A DNA stretch of 64,000 nucleotides from Antarcticibacterium flavum (GCF_006159205.1 NZ_CP040812.1:3534001-3598000), one strand, 5' to 3'; counted from the stretch's first letter, positions 1-8,398 are shown. Notes: generated by a model not told the origin, from the letters alone. Made by a program: numbers and translations.

Positions 1-1360
1 GCCAGATGGTTCAATTACAGATATCGTGATCTCAAGAACATCTGAACTTAAATTGAAAGATAAGAAGACCGGCGTGGTACTTACTACAAGTAACATTCCT
101 TATGGTTCACAGATCTTTGTAAATGACGGGGATGAAGTTAAGAAGGACGATGTGATTTGCCAGTGGGATCCTTATAACGGTGTAATTATTTCAGAATTTG
201 CCGGTAAGGTGAAGTATGAGAACATCGAGCAGGGTATCACTTACCAGGTAGAGATAGATGAGCAAACAGGATTCCAGGAGAAAGTGATCTCTGAATCCAA
301 GAACAAAAAGCTTATCCCAACATTATCGATACTTGGAAAGAAGGACGAGGTAATACGTTCTTACAACCTGCCTGTTGGAGCCCATATTATGGTGGACAAG
401 GATGAAAAGATCAAAGTTGGTAAGATCCTCGTGAAAATACCACGTAAATCATCTAAAGCCGGGGATATTACCGGTGGTCTTCCAAGGGTAACAGAATTAT
501 TCGAAGCGCGTAACCCCTCTAACCCTGCTGTTGTAAGTGAGATAGACGGTGTTATTTCCTTCGGAAAAATAAAAAGAGGTAACCGTGAGATCATTGTTGA
601 ATCCAAGCTTGGTGAAGTTAAGAAGTATCTTGTAAAACTTTCTAACCAGATCCTTGTTCAGGAAAACGATTATGTACGTGCAGGTATGCCGTTATCTGAT
701 GGTTCCATCACTCCGGAAGATATTCTTGCTATCAAAGGACCAAACGCTGTACAACAGTACCTGGTTAATGAAGTACAGGAAGTATATCGTCTACAAGGGG
801 TGAAGATCAACGACAAGCACTTTGAAGTTGTTGTTCGCCAGATGATGCGTAAGGTGAGAATAGTAGATCCGGGAGATACAATTTTCCTTGAAAACCAGTT
901 GATCCATAAATCCGACTTCATTGAGGAGAACGACAAGATCTTTGGAATGAAGGTAATTGAGAATGCAGGTGATTCTACCAATCTTAAACCTGGCCAAATT
1001 GTGACTATAAGACAACTTAGAGATGAGAATTCATCCTTAAGAAGAGAAGACAAAGAACTTGCAACTGCAAGGGAGGCTGTTGCTGCAACTGCAACTCCTA
1101 TCCTACAGGGTATTACAAGGGCTTCGCTTCAAACCAAGTCATTCATATCGGCAGCATCCTTCCAGGAGACTACCAAGGTTCTTAACGAAGCTGCAGTAAG
1201 CGGTAAGATAGATGATCTTGAAGGTCTTAAGGAGAATGTGATTGTAGGACATAAGATCCCTGCAGGAACAGGTATGAGAGAATATGACCACATTATTGTT
1301 GGTTCCAAAGAGGAATTTGATGAAATGCTAGAGAAAAAGCAGGAAGTTAATTATAACTAA
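1..1360 (+). CDS. rpoC: DNA-directed RNA polymerase subunit beta' (C-terminal part)
   Basis: This is the 3' end of rpoC, cut by the window edge. The frame is open from base 2 and the last 452 codons are present. The beta' subunit carries the catalytic centre of RNA polymerase; this part holds the C-terminal region after the trigger loop. Family landmarks are GLPRVTELFEARNP (near base 475), the stretch around PLSDGSITPEDIL, and VNEVQEVYRLQGVKINDKHF followed by VVVRQMM, all typical of bacterial beta'. The gene ends in TAA at 1358-1360 and is followed at once by a strong hairpin terminator. The ATG at base 26 is an internal methionine, not the start. Identification is secure. Confidence 0.98.
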   Translation, partial: PDGSITDIVISRTSELKLKDKKTGVVLTTSNIPYGSQIFVNDGDEVKKDDVICQWDPYNGVIISEFAGKVKYENIEQGITYQVEIDEQTGFQEKVISESKNKKLIPTLSILGKKDEVIRSYNLPVGAHIMVDKDEKIKVGKILVKIPRKSSKAGDITGGLPRVTELFEARNPSNPAVVSEIDGVISFGKIKRGNREIIVESKLGEVKKYLVKLSNQILVQENDYVRAGMPLSDGSITPEDILAIKGPNAVQQYLVNEVQEVYRLQGVKINDKHFEVVVRQMMRKVRIVDPGDTIFLENQLIHKSDFIEENDKIFGMKVIENAGDSTNLKPGQIVTIRQLRDENSSLRREDKELATAREAVAATATPILQGITRASLQTKSFISAASFQETTKVLNEAAVSGKIDDLEGLKENVIVGHKIPAGTGMREYDHIIVGSKEEFDEMLEKKQEVNYN

Positions 1361-1380
1361 CAGCTTATAAATAGAAAAAA

Positions 1381-1407
1381 GGGTCGCAATTTGCGGCCCT
1401 TTTTTTA
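1381..1407 (+). terminator. Rho-independent terminator of rpoC
   Basis: The stem GGGTCGCAA / TTGCGGCCC (one G-T pair) is followed by a run of seven or more T, 20 bases after the rpoC stop. It separates rpoC from the DUF3467 gene. Confidence 0.9.
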
Positions 1408-1485
1408 TGCAATTCACTAAATCCCTAATCCTCCCTGAGGAAGCCGGGATTTTTTGTATTTTTAAATTGAATTAAAAATTAACCA

Positions 1486-1800
1486 ATGAGCGAAGAAAAA
1501 AAACCTAAAAAAGGACAGATCAATATAGAACTGGATGAAAAAGTAGCAGAAGGCACATATTCCAATCTTGCAATAATTAACCACTCAGTTTCAGAGTTTG
1601 TAGTGGATTTTGTGAGTATTATGCCGGGAACACCTAAAAGTAAGGTGAAGTCCAGGATCATACTAACCCCGCAACATGCGAAACGTCTTTTAAAGGCACT
1701 GGGAGATAATGTGCAACGATTTGAAAAGGCCCATGGGGAAATAAAAGATTATGAACAGCCGCCAATTCCTTTGAATTTTGGACCTACGGGACAGGCTTAA
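1486..1800 (+). CDS. DUF3467 family protein
   Basis: A 104-residue soluble protein. The core with N-A-I-I-N-H-S-V-S-E-F-V-x-D-F, then MPGTPKSKVKSRIILTPQHAKRLLKAL and a C-terminal tail ending PIPLNFGPTGQA, matches the DUF3467 family of Bacteroidota. The family is usually found directly downstream of rpoC, as here. Its function is not established. The N-terminus is Lys/Glu rich. It has its own upstream region after the rpoC terminator and its own terminator at 1807, so it is probably transcribed alone. No catalytic motif is visible. Confidence 0.9.
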   Translation: MSEEKKPKKGQINIELDEKVAEGTYSNLAIINHSVSEFVVDFVSIMPGTPKSKVKSRIILTPQHAKRLLKALGDNVQRFEKAHGEIKDYEQPPIPLNFGPTGQA

Positions 1801-1806
1801 AATATA

Positions 1807-1832
1807 CCCGGAGAAATATCTTCGGGTTTTTT
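1807..1832 (+). terminator. Rho-independent terminator after DUF3467 gene
   Basis: The 7-bp stem CCCGGAG / CTTCGGG (one G-T pair) is followed by six T. It lies 6 bases after the stop codon. Confidence 0.8.
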
Positions 1833-1881
1833 AATATATTCAATATATTATATAGAAAGTTCCATTTATGAATTTGGATGC

Positions 1882-2433
1882 ATGATAACAACTATTTTTA
1901 CTTCTAAAAAATTAGAGAAAATAACAAAGAGTTTAATAGAAGATTACAATGAGAAGCTCCCGGAGATAAGTAAACTAGGTAAATGGAATGCTACCGTTTT
2001 TTATGTATATCGTAAGAAGTGCTGGTTGGTAACAAATTCTCGCACCAGGTATTCTGTGATCCTAGCCAACGTAAAGTCTTCAGATCTTTCTCAGATAAAT
2101 AGATTATTTAAGGAGGCGCTGCATAGGCAAATGAACTATGACAGCGTATCCATAACTCCTGAAGAAATAGACATTTTAATTGGGGATCTTAGGTTTAATC
2201 CTACAGATAATGATCGCAGAACCATAGGATTTCAAAACTCCCATCTTTCTACTCTGGAATATCGAAAAGATCAATACGGGATGCTTGAAAACTGGCCTAT
2301 AACTCAAATAGTTCACTTTTTAAACAACACCTACTTTTATTGGAATAAACCTAAAATGACCGAAGGAACCTATCCCGTTACCGAATTAAGAAAAGAGCTG
2401 GAGACATTAGAAACCGACTTAAATACTCTTTAA
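1882..2433 (+). CDS. DUF6933-like protein
   Basis: A 183-residue soluble protein with no signal peptide. The N-terminal half contains GKWNATVFYVYRKKCWLVTN and TRYSVILANVKSSDLSQINR. These resemble the conserved 'GxWHANLxxIDRRKCVLFTN' block of DUF6933 proteins, a family of unknown function. The C-terminal half is rich in aromatic and charged residues and ends in a Leu/Glu helix. The next gene begins 3 bases after its stop, so the two are probably co-transcribed. The family call rests on the motif only; the role is unknown. Confidence 0.7.
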   Translation: MITTIFTSKKLEKITKSLIEDYNEKLPEISKLGKWNATVFYVYRKKCWLVTNSRTRYSVILANVKSSDLSQINRLFKEALHRQMNYDSVSITPEEIDILIGDLRFNPTDNDRRTIGFQNSHLSTLEYRKDQYGMLENWPITQIVHFLNNTYFYWNKPKMTEGTYPVTELRKELETLETDLNTL

Positions 2434-2436
2434 AAG

Positions 2437-2886
2437 TTGATAGAGATAAAAAGAACTAATTCCAGGGATCCCGATCTTCCTTTCTTGATAAATTTATTGG
2501 ACAGGGACCTTGCAGTTACAGATGGAGATGAACATGCTTTTTATGACCAGTTCAATAAAATAGATTTGATCAAGCATGTGGTGATTCTCTATCAGAATGA
2601 AAAAGCGGTCTCCTGCGGCGCCTTGAAAGAATTTATCCCCGGTACAATGGAGATCAAAAGAATGTTTACCAAAAGGAGTTCCAGAGGTAAAGGCTATGCC
2701 GGGATGGTATTAAATGAACTGGAGGAGTGGGCAAAAGAGCTGCATTATTCCAGGTGCATCCTTGAGACAGGCGTAAGGCAGCCGGATGCTATTGCCTTGT
2801 ACAGAAAACATGGATATGAGCTTATTCCAAATTACGGGCAGTATGAAGGGGTGGAAAACAGCCATTGTTTTGGAAAAAACATTTAA
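2437..2886 (+). CDS. GNAT family N-acetyltransferase
   Basis: A 149-residue protein that probably transfers an acetyl group from acetyl-CoA to an unknown amine. The hallmark acetyl-CoA loop is RSSRGKGYAG (R-x-x-G-x-G/A motif A), preceded by the beta strand MEIKRMFT. The typical C-terminal part ETGVRQPDAIALYRKHGYE follows. The start is TTG at 2437, 3 bases after the upstream stop; no in-frame ATG precedes the conserved N-terminal strand. It is probably translationally coupled to the DUF6933 gene. The substrate cannot be predicted. Confidence 0.88.
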   Translation: MIEIKRTNSRDPDLPFLINLLDRDLAVTDGDEHAFYDQFNKIDLIKHVVILYQNEKAVSCGALKEFIPGTMEIKRMFTKRSSRGKGYAGMVLNELEEWAKELHYSRCILETGVRQPDAIALYRKHGYELIPNYGQYEGVENSHCFGKNI

Positions 2887-2921
2887 TCATATGAATTTTA
2901 AAACAATTTAATTTTTTCCCT

Positions 2922-3242
2922 ATGAGCAACCGGATTACCTCATATTCTGAATTTTATCAATTCTATCTCAAAGAGCATCAAAACCAGACCAGCAGGATCC
3001 TTCACTTTATAGGGACATTCCTTGTTTTTATCCTGCTCTTCCTGGCAATAATCCAGGGTTGGGGCTGGAGATGGGTACTCATCCCGGTGGTAGGGTACGG
3101 TTTTGCCTGGGTTGGCCATGCATTCTTTGAAAGGAACAAGCCGGCGACCTTTAAATATCCCTTCTGGAGTTTGATTTCAGACTTTAAGCTGTTCTTTGAA
3201 ATCCTCCTGGGTAAAAGGAGCTTTGATTCCTCAAAGGATTAA
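2922..3242 (+). CDS. DUF962 / Mpo1-like membrane protein
   Basis: A 106-residue protein of the DUF962 family. The family includes yeast Mpo1, an iron-dependent dioxygenase that alpha-oxidises 2-hydroxy fatty acids. Family marks are YSEFYQFYLKEHQNQTSRILH, then two hydrophobic segments (about residues 28-45 and 48-65), then GHAFFERNKPATFKYPFWSL. The conserved histidines of H-Q-N and G-H-A-F-F-E-R are present and are the likely metal ligands. It is a short, single-unit form. Its 3' end overlaps the 3' end of prfC on the other strand by 4 bases. Enzymatic activity here is inferred from the family only. Confidence 0.82.
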   Translation: MSNRITSYSEFYQFYLKEHQNQTSRILHFIGTFLVFILLFLAIIQGWGWRWVLIPVVGYGFAWVGHAFFERNKPATFKYPFWSLISDFKLFFEILLGKRSFDSSKD

Positions 3243-4825
3243 AATTCTGATGTAAAGTGAAATTTAATTGAAGGGTATTTTTGTTGGGTCATTTGCAGGG
3301 AGAACTGTGAGTCTGCCAGGAATACAAGTTGACCTCTCTTGTCTTTTGCAAGGAACTTTGATTTTACCCTTTTAAAATCCTTGAACTTCTCACTTTTTGG
3401 ATCCTGCGGTTCTACCCAGGTTGCTTTGAACACATTCAAATTTTCATAGCTGCATTTTGCACCGTATTCGTGCTCAAGTCTATATTGTATCACTTCAAAC
3501 TGTAAGGCACCAACGGTTCCAATTACTTTTCTTCCGTTAAGTTCCAGAGTGAATAACTGTGCTACCCCTTCATCCATTAGCTGGTCGAGACCTTTTTCAA
3601 GCTGCTTGGATTTCATGGGATCTGCATTATTCACATAACGGAAATGTTCAGGAGAAAAACTTGGAATTCCCCTGTAGTTAAGTTCTTCCCCTTCAGTTAA
3701 AGTATCCCCGATCTTAAAATTTCCTGTGTCGTGTAATCCCACAATATCGCCGGGATAAGAAACATCTACGATCTCTTTCTTTTCAGCAAAAAAAGCATTG
3801 GGACTCGAGAATTTTAAATTTTTACCATGTCGCACATGAAGATAAGGTTTGTTTCGCTCAAATTTCCCTGACACGATCTTTATAAAAGCCAGCCTGTCAC
3901 GGTGTTTGGGATCCATGTTAGCGTGGATCTTAAATACAAAACCTGTGAAGTCCTTTTCATCTGGTTGTACTGTCCTGCTGTCGCTGTCCTTTGCCCTGGG
4001 GGTTGGAGCAATACTTACAAAGCAATCCAGGAGCTCCCTTACCCCAAAATTATTAAGGGCAGATCCAAAGAATACCGGCTGTAAATTTCCTTCCAGGTAG
4101 GCCTCTTTATCAAATTCAGGGTATACGCCCTGTGCCAGTTCCAGTTCATCTCGCAGGGTATTGGCCGCCTTTTCCCCAATAAGCTTATCCAACTCGCCAG
4201 AGTTAAGGTCTGATATTTCTACTGTATCCTCAATATCCTTTCTTGGATCGCCGGTGAAAAGGTTTACATTCTTTTCCCAAATGTTATAAATTCCCTTAAA
4301 GTCATATCCCATTCCAATGGGAAAGCTCAAGGGGGTAACGGTGAGATTTAGTTTTTGTTCGATCTCGTCAAGCAGTTCAAATGCATCTTTTCCTTCCCGG
4401 TCCATCTTGTTGATGAAAACGATCATGGGAATATTCCGCATCCGGCAAACTTCTACAAGTTTTTCGGTTTGCTCTTCCACACCTTTGGCAACATCAATCA
4501 CCACTATAACGCTATCCACCGCGGTAAGCGTTCTAAAAGTATCTTCAGCAAAATCCTTGTGCCCCGGGGTATCCAGAATATTGATCTTGGTACCATCATA
4601 TTCAAACGCCAGTACAGAAGTAGCAACAGATATTCCACGCTGCCGCTCTATTTCCATAAAGTCACTGGTTGCTCCTTTCTTGATCTTATTGGATTTTACA
4701 GCCCCTGCCTCCTGGATGGCACCACCAAAGAGTAGTAGTTTTTCTGTAAGTGTGGTTTTACCCGCATCTGGGTGAGAAATAATTCCAAATGTTCTTCTGC
4801 GCTTGATCTCGTCGTGAAACTTCAT
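3239..4825 (-). CDS. prfC: Peptide chain release factor 3
   Basis: RF3 is the GTPase that recycles RF1/RF2 from the ribosome after peptide release. From the ATG at 4825 the protein has 528 residues, matching the usual length of about 529. GTPase motifs are visible: G1 SHPDAGKTTLTEKLL, the G2 region RGISVATSV, G3 DTPGHKDFAEDT and G4 FINKMDREGKD. RF3-specific C-terminal blocks such as GALQFEVIQYRLEHEYG follow. The frame stays open for 59 more codons upstream, but that stretch contains a promoter-like TATCTTTG just before 4825 and is not RF3-like, so the shorter start is preferred. Confidence 0.96.
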   Translation of the reverse strand: MKFHDEIKRRRTFGIISHPDAGKTTLTEKLLLFGGAIQEAGAVKSNKIKKGATSDFMEIERQRGISVATSVLAFEYDGTKINILDTPGHKDFAEDTFRTLTAVDSVIVVIDVAKGVEEQTEKLVEVCRMRNIPMIVFINKMDREGKDAFELLDEIEQKLNLTVTPLSFPIGMGYDFKGIYNIWEKNVNLFTGDPRKDIEDTVEISDLNSGELDKLIGEKAANTLRDELELAQGVYPEFDKEAYLEGNLQPVFFGSALNNFGVRELLDCFVSIAPTPRAKDSDSRTVQPDEKDFTGFVFKIHANMDPKHRDRLAFIKIVSGKFERNKPYLHVRHGKNLKFSSPNAFFAEKKEIVDVSYPGDIVGLHDTGNFKIGDTLTEGEELNYRGIPSFSPEHFRYVNNADPMKSKQLEKGLDQLMDEGVAQLFTLELNGRKVIGTVGALQFEVIQYRLEHEYGAKCSYENLNVFKATWVEPQDPKSEKFKDFKRVKSKFLAKDKRGQLVFLADSQFSLQMTQQKYPSIKFHFTSEF

Positions 4826-4842
4826 ATGCTCATTTAAGGCTG

Positions 4843-4850
4843 CAAAGATA
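4843..4850 (-). promoter_or_regulatory. Putative -7 box of prfC
   Basis: TATCTTTG on the minus strand matches the Bacteroidota -7 consensus TAnnTTTG and lies 18 bases before the prfC ATG at 4825. No clear TTG -33 element is seen. The box would fall inside the coding region if the long upstream start were used, so it supports the short one. Confidence 0.5.
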
Positions 4851-5059
4851 AAATAATTGAAGTAGAAAAAAGAGTTCGGTAAGGAGATAAAAAAGAGCTT
4901 GTTTTTAACATGTTGAGATCTGAATTCTCTTCTATTCTCCTGTCCATCAATTGTTTTTCTGAAATTGATCTTTTCAATCTTACCACGGCCATTGCTTTGC
5001 ACTATACTGCCAGTGAAATCTTTCTATCACAGCCGGGTAAAAGTCTCTATGTGATTTTG

Positions 5060-5067
5060 TATTTTTG
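5060..5067 (+). promoter_or_regulatory. Putative -7 box of the idi operon
   Basis: TATTTTTG matches TAnnTTTG 16 bases before the idi ATG. A TTG at the -33 position is not evident. Confidence 0.45.
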
Positions 5068-5083
5068 AGGATCATTATAAGCT

Positions 5084-5602
5084 ATGACAGAAGAAAAAGT
5101 AATATTGGTGAATGAAAGTGATGAGCAAATTGGCTTGATGCCTAAAATGGAAGCTCACGAAAAAGGTTTGCTGCACAGGGCATTCTCAGTCTTTGTCTTT
5201 AATGACAGGAATGAACTCATGTTGCAGCAAAGGGCGCTTTCCAAATATCATTCCCCCGGTTTATGGACAAACACCTGTTGCAGCCACCAAAGGGAAGGGG
5301 AAAGCAATATAGAGGCAGGTAAACGCAGGTTGCAGGAAGAAATGGGTTTTAGTACAGAGCTTAAGGATACCATCTCTTTTATATATAAAGCCCCTTTTGA
5401 TAATGGCCTTACCGAACATGAATTTGATCACATCCTGGTAGGGAAATTTAATGATGAACCAGAATTGAACCCGGAAGAGGCAGCTGCATATAAATGGATG
5501 CCCCTGGAAGAAGTTAAGGAAGATATGAAGCGCAATCCTCATATTTATACCGAGTGGTTCAAGATCATTTTTGATAAGTATTATCAAACCATTGAGCAAT
5601 GA
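5084..5602 (+). CDS. idi: Isopentenyl-diphosphate delta-isomerase, type 1
   Basis: Interconverts IPP and DMAPP, the two C5 units of isoprenoid synthesis. The 172-residue protein has the Nudix-like type 1 IDI fold. Visible blocks are HRAFSVFVFN, LLQQRALSKYHSPGLWTNTCCSH with the catalytic cysteine (probably C66, aligning with the E. coli NSVCGH cysteine), EAGKRRLQEEMGF (Nudix-like helix) and EHEFDHIL with the catalytic glutamate. A second cysteine precedes the catalytic one. The stop overlaps the next gene's ATG (ATGA), implying translational coupling with the 6-PTPS gene. Confidence 0.95.
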   Translation: MTEEKVILVNESDEQIGLMPKMEAHEKGLLHRAFSVFVFNDRNELMLQQRALSKYHSPGLWTNTCCSHQREGESNIEAGKRRLQEEMGFSTELKDTISFIYKAPFDNGLTEHEFDHILVGKFNDEPELNPEEAAAYKWMPLEEVKEDMKRNPHIYTEWFKIIFDKYYQTIEQ

Positions 5603-6009
5603 AAGTAACCGTTCACAGGAAAGCACATTTTAATGCTGCTCACCGGCTGTACCGAAAGGACTGGGATGATGTCAAAAATGAAAATGTTTTTGGCAAATGC
5701 AGCAATCCAAATTATCACGGCCATAACTACGACCTGGTAGTTGCAGTAACGGGGGAGATAGATCCCGAGACCGGCTTTGTTGTGGATATGAAATATCTAA
5801 AGGATCTTATAGCTGCTGAAGTGGAGACAGCTCTGGATCATAAGAATCTAAATGTCGAAGTTGAGGAGTTTCGCGATCTTAATCCTACGGCAGAAAATAT
5901 TGCAGTTGTAATATGGAATAAGCTGAGGCCACATTTACAGGAGGAGCTGGAGCTCGCGGTCACGCTCTATGAGACTGCCCGTAATTATGTGACCTATACG
6001 GGAAATTGA
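5599..6009 (+). CDS. queD: 6-pyruvoyl-tetrahydropterin synthase / 6-carboxytetrahydropterin synthase family
   Basis: A 136-residue zinc enzyme of the PTPS/QueD family, acting on dihydroneopterin triphosphate. The zinc histidines appear in HFNAAHRL and in YHGHNYDL. GKCSNPNYHGHNY carries the conserved cysteine, and GFVVDMKYLK and LDHKNLN are family blocks. QueD makes 6-carboxytetrahydropterin for queuosine; PTPS makes 6-pyruvoyltetrahydropterin. The C-N-P-N-x-H-G-H-N-Y form with GEIDPETG is common to bacterial enzymes called either way, so the symbol is tentative. The gene starts inside the idi stop codon. No other queuosine genes are in the window. Confidence 0.85.
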   Translation: MKVTVHRKAHFNAAHRLYRKDWDDVKNENVFGKCSNPNYHGHNYDLVVAVTGEIDPETGFVVDMKYLKDLIAAEVETALDHKNLNVEVEEFRDLNPTAENIAVVIWNKLRPHLQEELELAVTLYETARNYVTYTGN

Positions 6010-6088
6010 AGGTAACACTTCGCGGAGATTGAAATACAGGGAATATTTTTTTACTAATAATCGCAGGAGACAGATTTTCTCCCAAAAT

Positions 6089-6544
6089 ATGAAGCATATG
6101 AAAAAAGGAGATTACCTGCCACATATATCATTAAAGGATAAAGACGGGAAGGAATTTTACCTGGATAGCTACAAAGGCGATAAGGCTGTGGTTATTTATT
6201 TTTATCCGCGTAATTTCACCCCGGGTTGTACAATGCAAGCCTGTGAATTTCGTGATAAATATGAAGAATTTAAGGATTTGGGAGCAGAGGTGATTGGGAT
6301 AAGTTCTGATACTGAAGCTTCACACGCCCGTTTTGTAGAAAAATTTAAATTACCCTTTGTTTTTCTTTCAGATCCAGATAAAAAAGCCCGGAAGGCATTT
6401 GGTGTTCAATCATCCCTGCTTGGGCTGGTGCTCGGGAGAGAAACCTTCCTGTTCGATAAGGAAGGGAAGTTGCAAATGAGGTACAATAATCTTAAAGCAG
6501 CACATCATACAGAGAAGGCCCTCGAGAAGCTTAAGAGTTTATAA
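6089..6544 (+). CDS. bcp: Thiol peroxidase of the BCP / PrxQ peroxiredoxin family
   Basis: A peroxiredoxin that reduces hydrogen and organic peroxides. TPGCTMQACEFRD holds the peroxidatic cysteine (C47) and a resolving cysteine five residues later (C52), the spacing of E. coli BCP. IYFYPRNFTPGC and SSDTEASHARFVEKFKLPF are further family blocks. The ATG at 6089 (MKHMKKGDYLP) gives 151 residues and aligns with typical BCP N-termini. The frame is open to a TTG at 6029, but that extension is Arg/Asn rich and unlike the family. It lies 79 bases after the 6-PTPS gene, so it could be in the same transcript. Confidence 0.92.
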   Translation: MKHMKKGDYLPHISLKDKDGKEFYLDSYKGDKAVVIYFYPRNFTPGCTMQACEFRDKYEEFKDLGAEVIGISSDTEASHARFVEKFKLPFVFLSDPDKKARKAFGVQSSLLGLVLGRETFLFDKEGKLQMRYNNLKAAHHTEKALEKLKSL

Positions 6545-6604
6545 AGGCGGTTTTTATTTATAGAATGAGTGTAGATTGACAGGCGGAAAAAAAATATATA
6601 GAAC

Positions 6605-6637
6605 TTGTTTTTTATATTAAAAAATAGATTAAATTCG
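6605..6637 (+). promoter_or_regulatory. Putative Bacteroidota promoter of the 6656 gene
   Basis: TTG at 6605-6607 and TAAATTCG at 6630-6637 are separated by 22 bases, close to the Bacteroidota -33/-7 arrangement (TAnnTTTG with one mismatch). The predicted RNA start falls about 15 bases before the ATG at 6656. Confidence 0.5.
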
Positions 6638-6655
6638 CAGCCTAAAATTAATGGA

Positions 6656-6922
6656 ATGGCAAGTAAAAGATTGTTGAAGAGGGACGTGAATTATGTGATG
6701 GGAGATATTATTGAGGCGGCTTACGTTCATCAATTGGCAAACCCAAACCAGGATCAAAAGAAAACCGAGGAAATCGTTGATGAGGCGATCAAGGGATTTG
6801 ATGAGTTAATGGCAAAGATCAACCAGAGAAAGGTTGAGAATAAAAAACAACACTTTAGAGCGATTGAAAAAGAGCTGGAAACTAAAGCGCAAACCTTAGT
6901 AGGAAAAATAAACGAATTATAG
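6656..6922 (+). CDS. Conserved hypothetical protein, helical
   Basis: An 88-residue charged, largely helical protein beginning MASKRLLKRDVNYVMGDIIEA. It has no signal peptide, membrane segment or catalytic motif. Proteins with this K-R-D-x-N-Y-V-x-G-D-I-I-E-A start are widespread in Flavobacteriaceae, but I know of no assigned function. The ATG at 6656 is preferred to the earlier in-frame ATG near 6605, because a promoter-like element overlaps that region. The tRNA-Thr gene begins 11 bases after the stop, so one transcript may cover both. Confidence 0.8.
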   Translation: MASKRLLKRDVNYVMGDIIEAAYVHQLANPNQDQKKTEEIVDEAIKGFDELMAKINQRKVENKKQHFRAIEKELETKAQTLVGKINEL

Positions 6923-6932
6923 AATATTCGAT

Positions 6933-7006
6933 GCCGATGTAGCTCAGCTGGCTAGAGCAGCTGATTTGTAATCAGCAGGTCGTGGGTTCGAGTCCCTCCA
7001 TCGGCT
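6933..7006 (+). tRNA. tRNA-Thr (anticodon TGT)
   Basis: A 74-base cloverleaf. The acceptor stem is GCCGATG / CATCGGC with discriminator T. The D-arm is AGCTCAGCTGGCTAGAGC. The anticodon stem GCTGA / TCAGC encloses the loop TTTGTAA, giving anticodon TGT. The T-arm contains GTTCGAGTCCC. The 3' CCA is not encoded. A terminator follows at 7013. Confidence 0.97.
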
Positions 7007-7012
7007 CTTCAT

Positions 7013-7043
7013 AAAGCCTTTCCAATTTGGAGAGGCTTTTTTT
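7013..7043 (+). terminator. Rho-independent terminator after tRNA-Thr
   Basis: The stem AAGCCTTTCC / GGAGAGGCTT (one G-T pair) encloses a 5-base loop and is followed by seven T. Confidence 0.88.
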
Positions 7044-7177
7044 ATTAAGATGGATTAATGGATTTAAGTAAATCTTTCAAGATTTGAGGAGAGGCGAAGG
7101 CATTACTTTCATACCATTTTTTCTTTTTCTTTATTCTTTTGCGTTACCTCTTAGTTCTTGTTACGTGGTGTTTTTCT

Positions 7178-7515
7178 GCCACGAATGCACGAATATTTTT
7201 TTATTCTTTTATCCCGCAGGCTAGTTTGTATTCCAGGGATTTTGATTTTCCTCTCTTCTCTTTTTTCTTTTATCTTGTTTCTTGATTCCTGCTTTTTTTT
7301 TGCCACGAATGCACGAATATTTTTATTTTATTATCCCGCAGGTTAGTTTGATAAACCAGGGATTTAATCTTTTACATACATATCTCTTCTCTCTTCTCTC
7401 TTCTCTCTTCTCTTGTTTCTCGATTCTTGTTTCCTTTTAGAGCCACGAATGCACGAATAATTTTTTATTCTTTTATCCTGCATTCTAGTTTGGTAATCCA
7501 GAGATTTTGATTTCT
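7178..7515 (+). repeat. Three degenerate copies of a CACGAATGCACGAAT repeat
   Basis: Three copies begin at about 7178, 7302 and 7442 (124 and 140 bp apart). Each starts GCCACGAATGCACGAATA and is followed by a T-rich run, then a variant of TTATCCCGCAGGCTAGTTTG and a CCAGGGATTT block. Pyrimidine heptamers fill the space between copies. Reverse-strand relatives occur at about 36.01 and 36.24 kb. The island lies between the tRNA-Thr terminator and the 3' end of the minus-strand gene at 7608. I see no gene in 7044-7607; the short open frames here are repeat-encoded. Confidence 0.85.
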
Positions 7516-7592
7516 CTTTTCTCTCTTCTCTTGATTCTTGTTTCTTGATTCTTGCTTCTTGTTTCCTGGCTCCTGGTTCTAGTTCCAAATAT
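7246..7592 (+). repeat. Pyrimidine-rich heptamer (7-bp period) tracts
   Basis: Between and after the CACGAAT copies the sequence keeps a 7-bp period. TCTCTTC is repeated at about 7381-7412, and TTTCTTG-like units run through 7535-7590 and again near 7265-7290. The heptamer changes along the tract but the phase is largely kept. The plus strand is almost pure pyrimidine in places. Confidence 0.75.
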
Positions 7593-7607
7593 TTCAGGAT
7601 TGCAGGA

Positions 7608-8246
7608 TCAGTCCTTTTCCATCACCAACTCCCCAAATTCCCCTGCCTTTCTCACAACTTTGCCTGTTGTTTGATACCAAATGGGAGTTAGGGAAAAGCC
7701 GGTCTCTTTTAGCGCCTTTGCAACCCATACATTTGAGTTCTTTGGAAAATAATAGGAAGAGCTTCCTTTAAAGAAATAGCTGTTTGAGGGGCCGGCTGTC
7801 ACAGGAATAAGTTTCGCATCTTCATTGAGTTTCAATTCCCTTAATAAATAGTTCCTCAGCTTATCAAGCTGCTCTTTATCAATCTTGAGTTTTGCCAGGT
7901 TGGTATTGGAGTAGGCGGTTTCAACGGGACCATAAATAGGTTTTATTTGCATTGCAGAGGAGGTAGGCCAAAATGCTGCTTTTATGGCATGCCAGGGGTT
8001 GAAACCTTTAGCAGAGAAAAAATCCATATCTCCCCATCCTATTTCGAGCCACGCAGCGTTTTTATAATTAATTTCCGGAGGCCATATGCTTTCAGGAAAT
8101 GTGGCAGCGGGAACTATAATACCAGTATGCCAGCTTATGCTGCTTACATAAATACTGTGTTTCTCATTGGGTTGCTGCCAGGCTTTGGCCGGCAGAAATA
8201 AAAGAAGAAACAGACATAATAACGGTATTTTGTCAAGTCTATGCAT
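7608..8246 (-). CDS. DUF2459 (TIGR02117 family) exported protein
   Basis: A 212-residue protein with an N-terminal signal peptide (hydrophobic LLCLFLLLFLPAKAW, about residues 9-23). The body has the DUF2459 layout: a strand leading to SWHTGIIVPA, then EIGWGDMDFF, the AAFWPTSSAM block, GPSNSYFFKGSSSYYFP and SNVWVAKALKETGF. The conserved His, the GWGD motif and the N-x-W-V motif suggest an enzyme-like fold, but no activity is known. A second, more typical family member lies at 51845. The gene is monocistronic, with its 3' end facing the repeat island. Confidence 0.82.
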   Translation of the reverse strand: MHRLDKIPLLCLFLLLFLPAKAWQQPNEKHSIYVSSISWHTGIIVPAATFPESIWPPEINYKNAAWLEIGWGDMDFFSAKGFNPWHAIKAAFWPTSSAMQIKPIYGPVETAYSNTNLAKLKIDKEQLDKLRNYLLRELKLNEDAKLIPVTAGPSNSYFFKGSSSYYFPKNSNVWVAKALKETGFSLTPIWYQTTGKVVRKAGEFGELVMEKD

Positions 8247-8398
8247 TTTTTTGATTTCTGCTGGATTATGCTCAGGCTTCTGTTACATGGGAGTAAGCAA
8301 AGTGTTATTCCTGAATAAAAATAAGAAAACCTGCAGGAAATAGGACATAAGGAATTATTAAACCTTTGGAGATCAATAAATAGCATGATTAGATAGCA

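Noticed and set aside
3239..5002. Long form of prfC starting at 5002 (587 residues)
   Set aside because: The extra 59 codons are not RF3-like and contain a TATCTTTG promoter box; the ATG at 4825 gives the normal RF3 length.
7178..7515. CRISPR array
   Set aside because: Repeats are degenerate, long, and separated by low-complexity heptamers rather than unique spacers of constant size; no cas genes are near.
7364..7588. Open frame encoding a Lys/Glu/Arg-rich peptide on the minus strand
   Set aside because: It is a translation of the heptamer tract; no start context, no family, and composition follows the repeat.
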